Assembly (NCBI GenBank): GCA_965224795.1
Contig: CBDDAE010000001.1
Span: 744,001 to 808,000 of the forward strand
Length of the DNA stretch: 64,000 bases
Direction: 5' to 3'
From: NVTR01 sp036480115
GTDB taxonomy: Bacteria; Pseudomonadota; Alphaproteobacteria; Rhodobacterales; Rhodobacteraceae
Below are positions 1 through 9,072 of the stretch, in pieces. How positions within the stretch are numbered: the first letter of the stretch is position 1; the number at the start of each line of letters is the position of its first letter. The notes under the pieces are model-generated. The model did no database searches. It was not told where the DNA came from and saw nothing but the letters and a program-made list of their open reading frames with translations. The position numbers were made by a program, and so were the translations under genes.

Positions 1-325
1 ACGCCGCCGCCGACTGCGACACATAGGTGACTTCCTTGCCCCGCAATGCGCGAAAGCCTGACACCCCACCCTGTAAAATATCGCGTCCGTTCAGAAAAAC
101 CTGCCCGCTTAGCCGGATTGTACCGCGCCCATAGCCCATGGACGCCAAGCCAATGGTGGATTTCCCGGCACCGCTTTCACCGATCAGACCCAGCACTTTT
201 CCCTTTTCCAGGGTCAGCGATACATCTTCTACAATCACCAGGTTTTGCGCCGGTTCGCCGTCCGGAAAAATCGTTGCCTCAATCTTCAGGTTGCGAATAT
301 CCAGGAATTCTTTGCTCTCTGCCAT
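1..325 (-). CDS. Dpp/Opp-type ABC transporter ATP-binding protein, 5' part only
   Basis: This is the N-terminal part (about 108 residues) of an ABC ATPase; the gene continues past the left edge. The translated start reads MAESKEFLDIRNLKIEA and is followed by a Walker A loop, GESGAGKST. The later text GGVSGFRALRGKEVTYVSQS matches the Q-loop region of oligopeptide/dipeptide importer ATPases. The ATG lies four bases beyond the stop of the preceding permease gene, so it is the next cistron of the transporter operon. It would drive import by the permease pair encoded at 330-2098. Whether it is a single ATPase (DppD) or a fused DppD-DppF protein, as is common in alphaproteobacteria, cannot be told from this fragment. 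Confidence 0.9.
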   Translation of the reverse strand, partial: MAESKEFLDIRNLKIEATIFPDGEPAQNLVIVEDVSLTLEKGKVLGLIGESGAGKSTIGLASMGYGRGTIRLSGQVFLNGRDILQGGVSGFRALRGKEVTYVSQSAAA

Positions 326-329
326 GTCC

Positions 330-1145
330 TTAGCCACCGCGCCCGCCTTTCAAATCAGAGGTGCGGTTCAGCACCCAATCAGCCACCAGATTGACTGAAA
401 TCGCCAGCACCGAAATCGCCGCCGCAGGCACCAGTGCCGCACCGATACCAAACACGATGCCCTCTTTGTTTTCCTTCACCATGCCACCCCAGTCAGATGC
501 GGGCGGTTGAACGCCCAATCCCAGAAACGACAGCGTTGATAGAAACAGTACCGCAAAAATAAACCGCAGCCCCAACTCGGCCACCAAAGGCGACAAAGCA
601 TTGGGCAGGATTTCCCGGAATATCACCCATTTCAGCTTTTCGCCCCGCAGCTTGGCCGCCTCAACGAAATCCATAACGTTGATATCCACAGCCACCGCGC
701 GCGACAGCCGGAATACTCGCGTGCTGTCCAAAAACCCCATCACCAGGATCAAAACCAACATCGTTACCGGCATAACTGACAACACCACCAGCGCGAAAAT
801 CAGCGTCGGAATGGCCATAATCAGATCAACGCTACGCGACATAACCTGATCGATCCAGCCGCCCATCACTGCCGCTGTCAGCCCCAGAATGGACCCCAAA
901 GTGAATGACAGGATGGTCGCCGCCGTGGCGATAACAATCGTTGTACGCCCACCGTAAATCATCCGGGTCAGCAGATCGCGGCCAATATTGTCTGTGCCCA
1001 GCCAATGCTCGGCACTGCGCGGCTCCCACACATCACCAACGATTTCCGCCAGACCGTAGGGCGCAATCCATGGTGCAAATATTGCCATCAGGAAAAACGC
1101 AGCGGTCATGAAAATACCGATCAGGGCTGATATTGGAATTCTCAT
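330..1145 (-). CDS. ABC transporter permease, DppC-like
   Basis: The 271-residue product is an inner-membrane permease of the dipeptide/oligopeptide/nickel class. It has an N-terminal membrane segment (residues about 8-30), a short periplasmic stretch with the DppC-typical text HWLGTDNIGRDLLTRMIYGG, and further helices of the binding-protein-dependent transport domain. The cytoplasmic EAA loop that contacts the ATPase is visible as EAAKLRGEKLKWVIFREILP. The start overlaps the stop of the DppB-like gene by four bases (ATGA), the usual sign of translational coupling. The substrate cannot be read from the sequence. Its place at the end of a choline-sulfate/betaine operon suggests a related small cationic or zwitterionic solute, which is inference. 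Confidence 0.93.
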   Translation of the reverse strand: MRIPISALIGIFMTAAFFLMAIFAPWIAPYGLAEIVGDVWEPRSAEHWLGTDNIGRDLLTRMIYGGRTTIVIATAATILSFTLGSILGLTAAVMGGWIDQVMSRSVDLIMAIPTLIFALVVLSVMPVTMLVLILVMGFLDSTRVFRLSRAVAVDINVMDFVEAAKLRGEKLKWVIFREILPNALSPLVAELGLRFIFAVLFLSTLSFLGLGVQPPASDWGGMVKENKEGIVFGIGAALVPAAAISVLAISVNLVADWVLNRTSDLKGGRGG

Positions 1146-2098
1146 TTCGGATGCCTCAGCCTTGGGTTGCTTATAATAGCAACCAGATCGGCCACCAGGT
1201 TTAGGCCGATAAATACCGCGGCAAACACCAGCCCGCAGGCCTGAACCACCGGCACATCGCGTTTAGCCACATGGTCCACCAGATATTGGCCCATGCCCGG
1301 GTAAACAAAGATCACCTCAACCACTACAACGCCCACCACAAGGTAAGCCAGGTTCAGCATCACCACATTCACAATCGGTGAAATCGCATTTGGAAACGCA
1401 TGTTTGAAAATCACATTGAACGCCGACAGACCCTTAAGTTCTGCCGTTTCAATATAGGCCGACTGCATCACGTTCAGGATCGCGGCGCGCGTCATCCGCA
1501 TCATATGCGCCAGCACCACCATCACCAGCACCGCCACCGGCAGGGCAATGGCGTTCAGCTTGTCCAGAAAGCTCATGCTGTCATACACCGTCGCCACCGA
1601 CGGGAACCAGCGCAGCTTGACCGCGAAAAAGAATATCAGCACATAGCCGATGAAAAATTCAGGTAGCGAAATTGACGCCAGCGTCAGCCCGGAAATCAGC
1701 TTATCCGGCCAGCGGTTGCGATACCGCACCGCCATCAGCCCCAGAAAAATCGCCAGCGGCACGGCAACAACAGCAGCGGTAGACGCCAGAAACAGTGTGT
1801 TACCCAGCCGCTTGCCGATCTGTTCACCAATATCTTTGCCATTTGACAGGGCCGTACCCAGATCACCGGTCACCACACCACCAAGCCAGCTGAAATACCG
1901 CGACAATGCCGGTTCATCCAACCCCAGTTCGGCCCGCAGGTTCGCCAGTGCGGTCGGTGTCGCCGATTGGCCCAGAATACTTTGCGCCACATCGCCGGGT
2001 AAAATTTGCGTACCGGCAAATATCAGGGCCGACACCGCAAGCAAAAGAAGCAGACCCAGCGCTAAACGCTGGGCCACAAGTTTTAGTAGTGATGACAT
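1142..2098 (-). CDS. ABC transporter permease, DppB-like
   Basis: The 318-residue product is the first permease of the Dpp-type importer. It opens with a single N-terminal helix (residues about 9-30) followed by a periplasmic segment containing ILPGDVAQSILGQSAT, typical of DppB/OppB. Several more helices follow, with an EAA loop written ETAELKGLSAFNVIFKHAFP. The start lies six bases after the stop of the substrate-binding protein gene, and the end overlaps the next permease by four bases. Gene order (binding protein, B, C, ATPase) is the family standard. It forms the heterodimeric channel with the product of 330-1145. Confidence 0.93.
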   Translation of the reverse strand: MSSLLKLVAQRLALGLLLLLAVSALIFAGTQILPGDVAQSILGQSATPTALANLRAELGLDEPALSRYFSWLGGVVTGDLGTALSNGKDIGEQIGKRLGNTLFLASTAAVVAVPLAIFLGLMAVRYRNRWPDKLISGLTLASISLPEFFIGYVLIFFFAVKLRWFPSVATVYDSMSFLDKLNAIALPVAVLVMVVLAHMMRMTRAAILNVMQSAYIETAELKGLSAFNVIFKHAFPNAISPIVNVVMLNLAYLVVGVVVVEVIFVYPGMGQYLVDHVAKRDVPVVQACGLVFAAVFIGLNLVADLVAIISNPRLRHPK

Positions 2099-2104
2099 AT
2101 CTGA

Positions 2105-3694
2105 TTAAGCCGTTGACCAGGCTTTGATCAGCGATTTGTCGTTCATCATGCCACCATTGGAGTCATTTTCGTAACCACCAATATTCGGACCAGCCGCATC
2201 AATAAAGTCATTGAACATCGGCAGGATCAGGCCGCCTTCGTCGCGCACCATAACGGCCGCAGCGCGGTACAGTTCTTTACGCTTGGTCTGGTCCAGTTCG
2301 GCGCGGGCTTCGATGATAAGCTTATCGAAATCTTCGCGGAAGAACTTGGTGTCGTTCCAGTCAGCAGTCGACAGATAGGCCGTCGAATACATCTGGTCCT
2401 GCACCGGACGTCCACCCCAGTATGACGCAGAAAACGGCTGAACATTCCAGACCTCTGACCAGTAACCATCACCCGGTTCGCGCTTGATCTCCAGTGGGAT
2501 ACCAGCGGCAGCCGCACTTTGTTCAAACAATTGGGTCGCATCAACGGCACCCGGAAACGCAACATCAGATGTGCGCAACACGATAGGTCCGTCATGGCCG
2601 GATTTCTTATAGTGGAAAGCCGCCTTATCCGGGTCATAAACCCGCTGCTCAATATCATCTGAAAACAGGGGATAGGACGCATTGATCGGGAAATCGTTGC
2701 CGACAGACCCAAACCCTTGCAGGATTTTATCAACCATTTCCTGACGGTTAATCGCATATTTCAGCGCCAAACGCAGGTCCAGATTGTCAAACGGTGCGGT
2801 GTTTGTGTGCATGATGAACACATAGTGACCACGGCCCGAAACATTGTGCACGGTCACACCGGGCACACGCTGTACCAGGTTCACAACCTTGGGCTCAACC
2901 CGGTTGATCACGTCAACCTGGCCCGATTGCAATGCCGCCAGACGGGCTGTTGCATCATTCAGGATGACAACTTCAACATCGTTGGCATGGCCACGATTGT
3001 CGGCGTCCCAGTAGTTTTCAAAACGGGTTGACGCGTGGCGTACACCCGGATCGTTTTCAACGATCTTGTAAGGCCCGGTACCGATACCCGCCGCCGGATC
3101 ATCCATGCCACCATTTGGAAAGACCATCAGGTGATAATCGGCCATCAGGAATGGAAGGTCGGCATTTGCTTCTTTCAAGGTGATCACAACGTTCTGACCA
3201 TCTACAGCCATGCTGTCGATGCCCTGAACAATGCCCAATGCACCAGATTGCGAATTTTCATCCGAATGGCGCTGCAAGGTTGCCATTACATCATCAGGTG
3301 TCAGGGTTTTGCCGTTGTGGAATTCAATACCTTCGCGGATTTTGAAGTTCCAGGTCTTCGCATCGGCAGAAGCTTCGACACTTTCGGCCAGACGCATTTC
3401 AATTTCACCGGTTGGGCCAACTTCTACAATGGTTTCTGCCCATGTGCGGCCAAACCCAATTGGCGCGTCAGACGCCCAAAGCGCGGAATCCAGCGTGTCG
3501 GACGATGCCCCACCCTGATAACCGGCCTTTAGCGTGCCGCCCTTAACCGGGCTGGCATGTGACGCTGCATGCGCCATGATCCCGGACGCCATGGATGCAG
3601 ACACACCCAAAGCTGCCGCGCGACCCATAAAGGCGCGCCGGTCCATCAGACCGTCCACAACCCGTTTACTTAAGTAGTTAAGTTCCTTTGACAT
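2105..3694 (-). CDS. ABC transporter substrate-binding protein, family 5 (Dpp/Opp type), Tat-exported
   Basis: The 529-residue protein is a periplasmic solute-binding protein of the peptide/opine/nickel family. The N terminus carries a twin-arginine signal, DRRAFMGRAAALGVSASM, ending near AHAASHAS. The mature part shows family text such as NFKIREGIEFHNGKTLTPDDV and a long bilobal C-terminal half. An intergenic gap of 95 bases separates it from the choline-dehydrogenase-like gene upstream on the same strand, while the permeases follow within a few bases. Family members bind peptides, opines, sugars or nickel. Next to betA, betB and betC, a role in taking up choline-O-sulfate or another choline-derived solute is possible but unproven. 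Confidence 0.92.
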   Translation of the reverse strand: MSKELNYLSKRVVDGLMDRRAFMGRAAALGVSASMASGIMAHAASHASPVKGGTLKAGYQGGASSDTLDSALWASDAPIGFGRTWAETIVEVGPTGEIEMRLAESVEASADAKTWNFKIREGIEFHNGKTLTPDDVMATLQRHSDENSQSGALGIVQGIDSMAVDGQNVVITLKEANADLPFLMADYHLMVFPNGGMDDPAAGIGTGPYKIVENDPGVRHASTRFENYWDADNRGHANDVEVVILNDATARLAALQSGQVDVINRVEPKVVNLVQRVPGVTVHNVSGRGHYVFIMHTNTAPFDNLDLRLALKYAINRQEMVDKILQGFGSVGNDFPINASYPLFSDDIEQRVYDPDKAAFHYKKSGHDGPIVLRTSDVAFPGAVDATQLFEQSAAAAGIPLEIKREPGDGYWSEVWNVQPFSASYWGGRPVQDQMYSTAYLSTADWNDTKFFREDFDKLIIEARAELDQTKRKELYRAAAVMVRDEGGLILPMFNDFIDAAGPNIGGYENDSNGGMMNDKSLIKAWSTA

Positions 3695-3789
3695 ATGTTA
3701 GTTCTCCCTAGTGTTTCGGGGCCAAACAGCGGGCCCTCTGATTCTTCCTGATCAGGATACGCGCAAAAGCAATTATAGCTAAGCATTTA

Positions 3790-5451
3790 TCACCGATCAG
3801 AAATTTCCCATCTGGGATTGATCCACGCCTGCGCATTTTCTGGCGCCAGCGGGACCTTCCCAAGTATATGATCTGCCATCTTTTCCCCAACCATTATCGA
3901 TGGTGCGTTCAGGTTCCCATTAGTGATGCGCGGAAATATGGACGAATCCGACACTCTTAGGCCGTTTACGCCAATTACCCGCCCTTCAGGGTCTATAACC
4001 GATGCCGGATCATCTACCGCACCCATCCGGCAGGTGCCGCAGGGGTGAAACGCGCTTTCAGCATGTTCCTTGATAAACCCGTCAATTTCATCGTCACTTT
4101 GCACATCTTCACCGGGCTGGATTTCGCGCCCCCGATAGGGCACAAACGCTTCCTGCCCCAGAACCTCGCGCGTGACCCGCACACAATGGCGAAAATCAAC
4201 CCAATCCTGTTGCTCAGACATATAGTTAAACCGGATCACCGGCTTGTCCACCGGATCGGCACTGGCCAGCGTCACAGCACCCCGCGATTTTGCCCGCATT
4301 GGCCCCACATGGGCCTGATAGCCATGACCCTCTGCCGCCGCTGTACCATCGTAACGCACGGCTATTGGCAGGAAATGAAACTGAATATCCGGGTATTCCA
4401 CGCCAGCACGCGAACGAATAAACCCGGCACTTTCAAAATGGTTGCTGGCCCCAAGGCCGGTATGTTTCAGCACCCATTCCACCCCGGCCGTGCCTTTTCC
4501 GATCATGTTCCAATGCTTGAACAGGGTGATCGGCTGAATACTGGCCTGCTGGATGTAAACCTCCAGATGGTCCTGCAAATTCGCCCCCACACCGGGGCGG
4601 TCGGCAACCACCTCAATCCCATGTTCCGCCAAATGTGCCCCCGGCCCGATCCCGGACAACATCAGGATTTTCGGCGAATTAATCGATGACGCCGCCACGA
4701 TCACTTCGCGCCGGGCCCGGATCACTTCTCGCTGGCCTTTCCGGTCCACCTCAACCCCAACTGCGCGACCATCTTCAATGACCACGCGCCGTGCAAAACA
4801 CCGCACCAAATCGCAATTTGGCCGCTTTAACGCCGGTCGTAAATACCCGTTCGCCGCCGACCAGCGCACCCCGTTATGGATGGTGCCATCCATCGGCCCG
4901 AAACCTTCCTGTTTCTCGCCGTTATAGTCATCCGTGCGCTCAAACCCGGCCTGCGCGCCCGCATCGACAAAAGCTTGAAACAGCGGATTTTCCCGCTTGC
5001 CACGCCCCACATGCATCGGCCCGTCCGAGCCGCGCCACGTTGCATCACCGCCATGGCCGCCATCGTCCCAGTTTTCCATCCGCTTGTAATAGGGCAGCAC
5101 GTCAGCGTAAGCCCAGCCCGTCGCACCACAGTCGGCCCAATGGTCAAAGTCGCGCGCATGGCCACGCACATAGACCATACCGTTGATGCTGGAAGAGCCG
5201 CCAATAACTTTGCCCCTCGGCACCACCAACCGGCGGTTGTTCAACTGCGGCTCGGGTTCAGATTTAAACCCCCAGTCATACATCCCCATGTTCATCGGAA
5301 AGCTTAACGCCCCCGGCATCTGAATAAATGGCCCCACGTCTGAGCCGCCAAATTCCAGCACCAGCACCGAATTCTTGCCGTCCTCGCTTAGCCGATACGC
5401 CAAAGCTGACCCAGCCGAGCCCGATCCGATGATGACAAAATCAGCCTCCAT
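3790..5451 (-). CDS. betA: Choline dehydrogenase (GMC oxidoreductase)
   Basis: The 553-residue product belongs to the FAD-dependent GMC oxidoreductases. The N-terminal dinucleotide-binding motif is DFVIIGSGSAGSALAYRLSE. The second GMC signature region, PRGKVIGGSSSINGMVYVRG, follows at about residues 79-98, and the C-terminal catalytic region includes HPCGTCRMG and NGNLNAPSIMVGEKMAD. Length and motifs match BetA, which oxidises choline to betaine aldehyde at the membrane. The start codon overlaps the GST gene stop (TGATG). Co-transcription with betI, betB and betC on the minus strand supports choline over other GMC substrates. An alternative alcohol dehydrogenase specificity cannot be excluded from sequence. 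Confidence 0.93.
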   Translation of the reverse strand: MEADFVIIGSGSAGSALAYRLSEDGKNSVLVLEFGGSDVGPFIQMPGALSFPMNMGMYDWGFKSEPEPQLNNRRLVVPRGKVIGGSSSINGMVYVRGHARDFDHWADCGATGWAYADVLPYYKRMENWDDGGHGGDATWRGSDGPMHVGRGKRENPLFQAFVDAGAQAGFERTDDYNGEKQEGFGPMDGTIHNGVRWSAANGYLRPALKRPNCDLVRCFARRVVIEDGRAVGVEVDRKGQREVIRARREVIVAASSINSPKILMLSGIGPGAHLAEHGIEVVADRPGVGANLQDHLEVYIQQASIQPITLFKHWNMIGKGTAGVEWVLKHTGLGASNHFESAGFIRSRAGVEYPDIQFHFLPIAVRYDGTAAAEGHGYQAHVGPMRAKSRGAVTLASADPVDKPVIRFNYMSEQQDWVDFRHCVRVTREVLGQEAFVPYRGREIQPGEDVQSDDEIDGFIKEHAESAFHPCGTCRMGAVDDPASVIDPEGRVIGVNGLRVSDSSIFPRITNGNLNAPSIMVGEKMADHILGKVPLAPENAQAWINPRWEISDR

Positions 5452-6098
5452 CAGGCGCTTTCCACTCGAAGGGCCTCATAGGATATCGCCACATGTGCAA
5501 CATGGGAGGTTCGCGCCATAAGCCGCTGATAATAAACCTCAACCACCGGTCGCGCTTGGCGCGGGATATCAATATCAAACCAGCGAAACAGCACATGCCC
5601 GATGACGATATCCGCCAATGTGAAATCATCTGAGACGACAAATTCTCGCCCCTCCAGTTGCCCTTCCAGAACATCCAACCGATTTTCAAAGTCTGCAATT
5701 GCCGCCGCCAAAATAACTTCATCCCGGTCTGCTGCTGACGTCCGCACCCGCGCCCAGAAAATCGGTACCGTAAAGTAAGGCGCAAACGATGTTTTCCCCC
5801 ATTCCGCCCACATATCCACGCCCGCCCGCGCGCCCGGATCACTTGGCCAGAACGCCCCGCCATCGCTGTACCGCGCCGCCAGATACCGCAATATCGCGCA
5901 ACTTTCCCAGATCACCACATCGCCGTCACGCATCACTGGCACGACCCCATGCGGGCTCATAGCGCGAAATTCAGGCGTATCCATGCCACCATGCACATGC
6001 CCATAGTCCAGCCGCTCATATTTCAGTCCCAACTCACCAATGCCCCACATGACAGCCTGCACATTGCTGGACGTCGCGCGTCCGTAAACGGTGATCAT
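5451..6098 (-). CDS. Glutathione S-transferase family protein in the bet operon
   Basis: The 215-residue protein has the two-domain GST layout. The N-terminal thioredoxin-like domain contains RATSSNVQAVMW near the catalytic position and the glutathione-binding ES motif as IWESCAILRYLAARYS. A C-terminal helical domain follows, including the family text FTLADIVIGHVLFRW. It overlaps betC by four bases upstream and betA by one base downstream, so it is tightly embedded in the choline operon. Its job there is not known. It could detoxify an aldehyde intermediate such as betaine aldehyde, or act as a glutathione-dependent reductase. That suggestion rests only on position. Confidence 0.88.
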   Translation of the reverse strand: MITVYGRATSSNVQAVMWGIGELGLKYERLDYGHVHGGMDTPEFRAMSPHGVVPVMRDGDVVIWESCAILRYLAARYSDGGAFWPSDPGARAGVDMWAEWGKTSFAPYFTVPIFWARVRTSAADRDEVILAAAIADFENRLDVLEGQLEGREFVVSDDFTLADIVIGHVLFRWFDIDIPRQARPVVEVYYQRLMARTSHVAHVAISYEALRVESA

Positions 6099-7612
6099 TC
6101 GCCTCGCCCCCTTGGAAACCGCTGACGATCTTCAAGCACATTCAGGTCCATATGGTTGCGCATGTAGCGTTCAGACGCATCCCGCAACGGCTGATAATCC
6201 CACGGATAGTACGCCCCGTTGCGCAAGGCTTTATACACCACCAACCGGCGCGCCTGTGACGCGCGAACCTCGCCATCAAATGCCGCCATATCCCAGCGTT
6301 GCCGCACCTTTTCGGCCAGCACTTGCACAGTCCCGGCATGGGCCTTAACCCTGACCAAATTGGTTAGCTCCATCGGGTCCGCTTCCAGATCAAACAGCAT
6401 CGGCGCATCAAGCTCACAATGCACGTATTTCCATTTGCCATAGCGCAGACAGACCAACGGAGCCTCTGACGCCTCGGCCGCATATTCCATTGCCACAGGT
6501 GCAGTTCGTTCTGCCCCGTTTACCAATCCCACAAGGCTCTCACCATCGACCCAAGGCCCAATCTCGCCCAGATCAACCCCAGCCAGTTCAGCCAAGGTCG
6601 GGCAGACATCCAGCGCTGAAACCGGGGTTTTGACTAAGCCCGCCGCCATCCCCGGTGCCGAAACCATCAACGGCACCCGCGCCGAACCTTCAAAGAAATT
6701 CATCTTGAACCACAGCCCACGCTCACCCAGCATGTCGCCGTGGTCTGATACAAACAGGATCACCGCCTCTTGCCCAGTGGTTTCAAGCGCCTCCAGAACC
6801 TCACCAATCTTGTCATCTAGATAGGAAATATTGGCAAAATACGCCCGCCGAGATCGTTTGATGTCTTCCGCGGATATATCAAACGACCGCCAGTCATTCG
6901 CATCAAATATCCGCTTTGAATGGGCATCCTGATCGTCATACGAAAATGCCGGAACCTCGGGCAAAAGATGTTCACAATCCTCGTACAGGTCCCAATATTT
7001 CTGCCGTGCCACATACGGATCATGGGGATGGGTGAACGAAACCGTCAAACACCAGGGCCGCTCATCCGCACCGCGCGCCAGATCGTATACTTTTTGCACC
7101 CCTTGGAAGGCGACATCGTCATCATATTCCAACTGATTGCTGATCTCGGCCACACCTGCACCCGTGACCGAACCCATATTGTGATACCACCAGTCAATCC
7201 GCTCACCGGGTTTGGTGTAATCCGGCGTCCAGCCAAAATCTGCCGGGTAAACATCGGTGGTCAGCCGCTGCTCAAACCCATGCAACTGATCGGGGCCGAC
7301 AAAGTGCATCTTGCCCGACAAACAGGTCTGATACCCCGCCCGGCGCAAATGGTGCGCATAGGTTGGAATGTCTGACGCAAACTCGGCTGCATTATCATAG
7401 ACACGTGTGCGGCTCGGCAACTGTCCGGACATAAAGCTCGCCCGTCCGGGCGCGCATAGGGGCGACGCCGTGTAAGCATTGGCGAACCGCGTTGACCGCG
7501 CCGCCAGCCTTTTCAGGTTCGGTGCGTGCAGCCAATCCGCCGGCCCATCAGGAAACAGCGTTCCATTTAGCTGATCGACCATAAAGATCAATATGTTAGG
7601 GAGCGCAATCAA
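6095..7612 (-). CDS. betC: Choline-sulfatase
   Basis: The 505-residue product is a type I sulfatase of the alkaline-phosphatase superfamily. It starts with the metal-binding text LPNILIFMVDQLNG. The formylglycine-forming motif C-x-P-x-R appears as CAPGR within SPLCAPGRASFMSGQ. A further metal-binding DHGDMLGERGLWFKMNFFEG segment and a BetC-type C-terminal extension follow. Choline-sulfatases hydrolyse choline-O-sulfate to choline and sulfate in the cytoplasm. The gene overlaps betB by four bases and the GST gene by four bases, and its neighbours would oxidise the released choline to glycine betaine. Conversion of the cysteine to formylglycine requires a maturation enzyme not seen in this window. 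Confidence 0.94.
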   Translation of the reverse strand: MIALPNILIFMVDQLNGTLFPDGPADWLHAPNLKRLAARSTRFANAYTASPLCAPGRASFMSGQLPSRTRVYDNAAEFASDIPTYAHHLRRAGYQTCLSGKMHFVGPDQLHGFEQRLTTDVYPADFGWTPDYTKPGERIDWWYHNMGSVTGAGVAEISNQLEYDDDVAFQGVQKVYDLARGADERPWCLTVSFTHPHDPYVARQKYWDLYEDCEHLLPEVPAFSYDDQDAHSKRIFDANDWRSFDISAEDIKRSRRAYFANISYLDDKIGEVLEALETTGQEAVILFVSDHGDMLGERGLWFKMNFFEGSARVPLMVSAPGMAAGLVKTPVSALDVCPTLAELAGVDLGEIGPWVDGESLVGLVNGAERTAPVAMEYAAEASEAPLVCLRYGKWKYVHCELDAPMLFDLEADPMELTNLVRVKAHAGTVQVLAEKVRQRWDMAAFDGEVRASQARRLVVYKALRNGAYYPWDYQPLRDASERYMRNHMDLNVLEDRQRFPRGRGE

Positions 7613-9072
7613 TACGGGCTATCCACCGGCCCCATGCCGACATAGATTGTCTTGATCTCAGTATAATGCTCGATTGCCGCGCGGGAATTTTCGCGCCCTA
7701 CACCCGACATCTTGGTGCCGCCAAACGGCATTTCTACGGGTGCCGGGTTGTAGGTGTTGATCCACAAAGTCCCGGCCTGTAACCGGTCACATACCCGATG
7801 CGCCCGCGTCAGATCATTGGTGAAAACCCCGGCCGCCAACCCAAATTCTGTGTCATTGGCCCGCGCAATTACGTCATCTTCATCTTCAAAATCCAGCACG
7901 CACATGACCGGGCCGAATATTTCTTCCCGCGCAATCGTCATCCCATCTTTCACCCCGGAAAACACCGTCGGTTCGATGAAATACCCATCCTCAAACCCCT
8001 GCACTTTCGGCGTCCCACCGCCGGTCAGACAAGTAGCGCCCTGCGCCTTTCCGGCCTCGACATATCCCGAAACCTTGGCCAATTGCGCCAGCGACACGAG
8101 CGGCCCCATCTGAACGTCTTCATCCATCGGATCGCCCATGCGAATGGCATCGGTGCGCTCCACCAGCCGCTTCAAAAACGCATCCCGAATGCCAGACTGT
8201 ACGAACACCCGTGTACCGTTGGAACAGACCTGCCCGCTGGAATAAAAGTTCCCCAACATGGCACCCCCAACCGCGTCCTCAAGATTGGCATCATCAAATA
8301 TGATCAGCGGGGATTTCCCGCCAAGTTCCATCGTCACATGCCGCAAACCCGCCGCTGCCGCTGCATAAACTTTTTGCCCAGTCGGAATCGATCCAGTCAG
8401 CGAAACCTTGGCGACACCGGGATGCGTGACCAATGCTCCGCCCACAGCGCCCATGCCCTGCACCACGTTGAACAGGCCCGCAGGCGCGCCGGCTTCATGC
8501 AATATCTCGGCGACTTTCAACGCGCATAACGGCGTGGTTTCGCTTGGCTTAAAGATCATCGCATTGCCACAGGCCAGCGCCGGGGCCGCTTTCCAGCACG
8601 CAATCTGCGTCGGATAATTCCACGCGCCAATGCCCACACAGACGCCCAAAGGCACCCGCTTTGTATAGGCAAAATCACCGCCCAGATTGATGGTTTCGCC
8701 ATTGATCGTCGCGGCAATTCCGCCGAAAAACTCCAATGCCTCGGCACCCGATGTAGCGTCCGCCACCAGCGTTTCCTGCAGCGGTTTGCCGGTATCCAGC
8801 GTTTCCAACTCGCTCAATTCCCGGTTGCGCGCCATGATCATATCGGCAGCCCGGCGCAGCACCCGGCCCCGTTCCACCGGCTTCCAAGCGGCCCAATCCG
8901 CCTGCGCCCGCGTCGCCGAGACCACCGCCCTTTCAATCAACGCGGGCGTCGCTGCGTGTAGCTTTGCGATCACCTCGCCGGTGGCCGGATAGACGCAGTC
9001 AAACTCGTCCCCGACAGTATCCTCAACATACTCTCCATCAATGAAATGGCTGGCTTTTGGCTGTGCCCGCAT
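7609..9072 (-). CDS. betB: Betaine aldehyde dehydrogenase
   Basis: The 487-residue product is an NAD(P)-dependent aldehyde dehydrogenase. The catalytic glutamate lies in TMELGGKSPLIIFDDANLED, and the nucleophilic cysteine in SSGQVCSNGTRVFVQS. Length and text (for example NYPTQIACWKAAPALACGN) match BetB, which oxidises betaine aldehyde to glycine betaine. Its ATG shares one base with the betI stop (TGATG), and its stop overlaps the betC start. Together with betA and betC it gives a full route from choline sulfate to glycine betaine. Confidence 0.95.
   Translation of the reverse strand: MRAQPKASHFIDGEYVEDTVGDEFDCVYPATGEVIAKLHAATPALIERAVVSATRAQADWAAWKPVERGRVLRRAADMIMARNRELSELETLDTGKPLQETLVADATSGAEALEFFGGIAATINGETINLGGDFAYTKRVPLGVCVGIGAWNYPTQIACWKAAPALACGNAMIFKPSETTPLCALKVAEILHEAGAPAGLFNVVQGMGAVGGALVTHPGVAKVSLTGSIPTGQKVYAAAAAGLRHVTMELGGKSPLIIFDDANLEDAVGGAMLGNFYSSGQVCSNGTRVFVQSGIRDAFLKRLVERTDAIRMGDPMDEDVQMGPLVSLAQLAKVSGYVEAGKAQGATCLTGGGTPKVQGFEDGYFIEPTVFSGVKDGMTIAREEIFGPVMCVLDFEDEDDVIARANDTEFGLAAGVFTNDLTRAHRVCDRLQAGTLWINTYNPAPVEMPFGGTKMSGVGRENSRAAIEHYTEIKTIYVGMGPVDSPY

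Noticed and set aside
4045..4689. Open frame of 214 codons on the plus strand opposite betA
   Set aside because: It lies wholly inside a clear GMC oxidoreductase gene, has no recognisable domain and no ribosome-binding site. It reflects the codon bias of the opposite strand.
7798..8529. Open frame of 243 codons on the plus strand opposite betB
   Set aside because: The composition is typical of antisense frames in GC-rich genes, and betB covers it with intact motifs.
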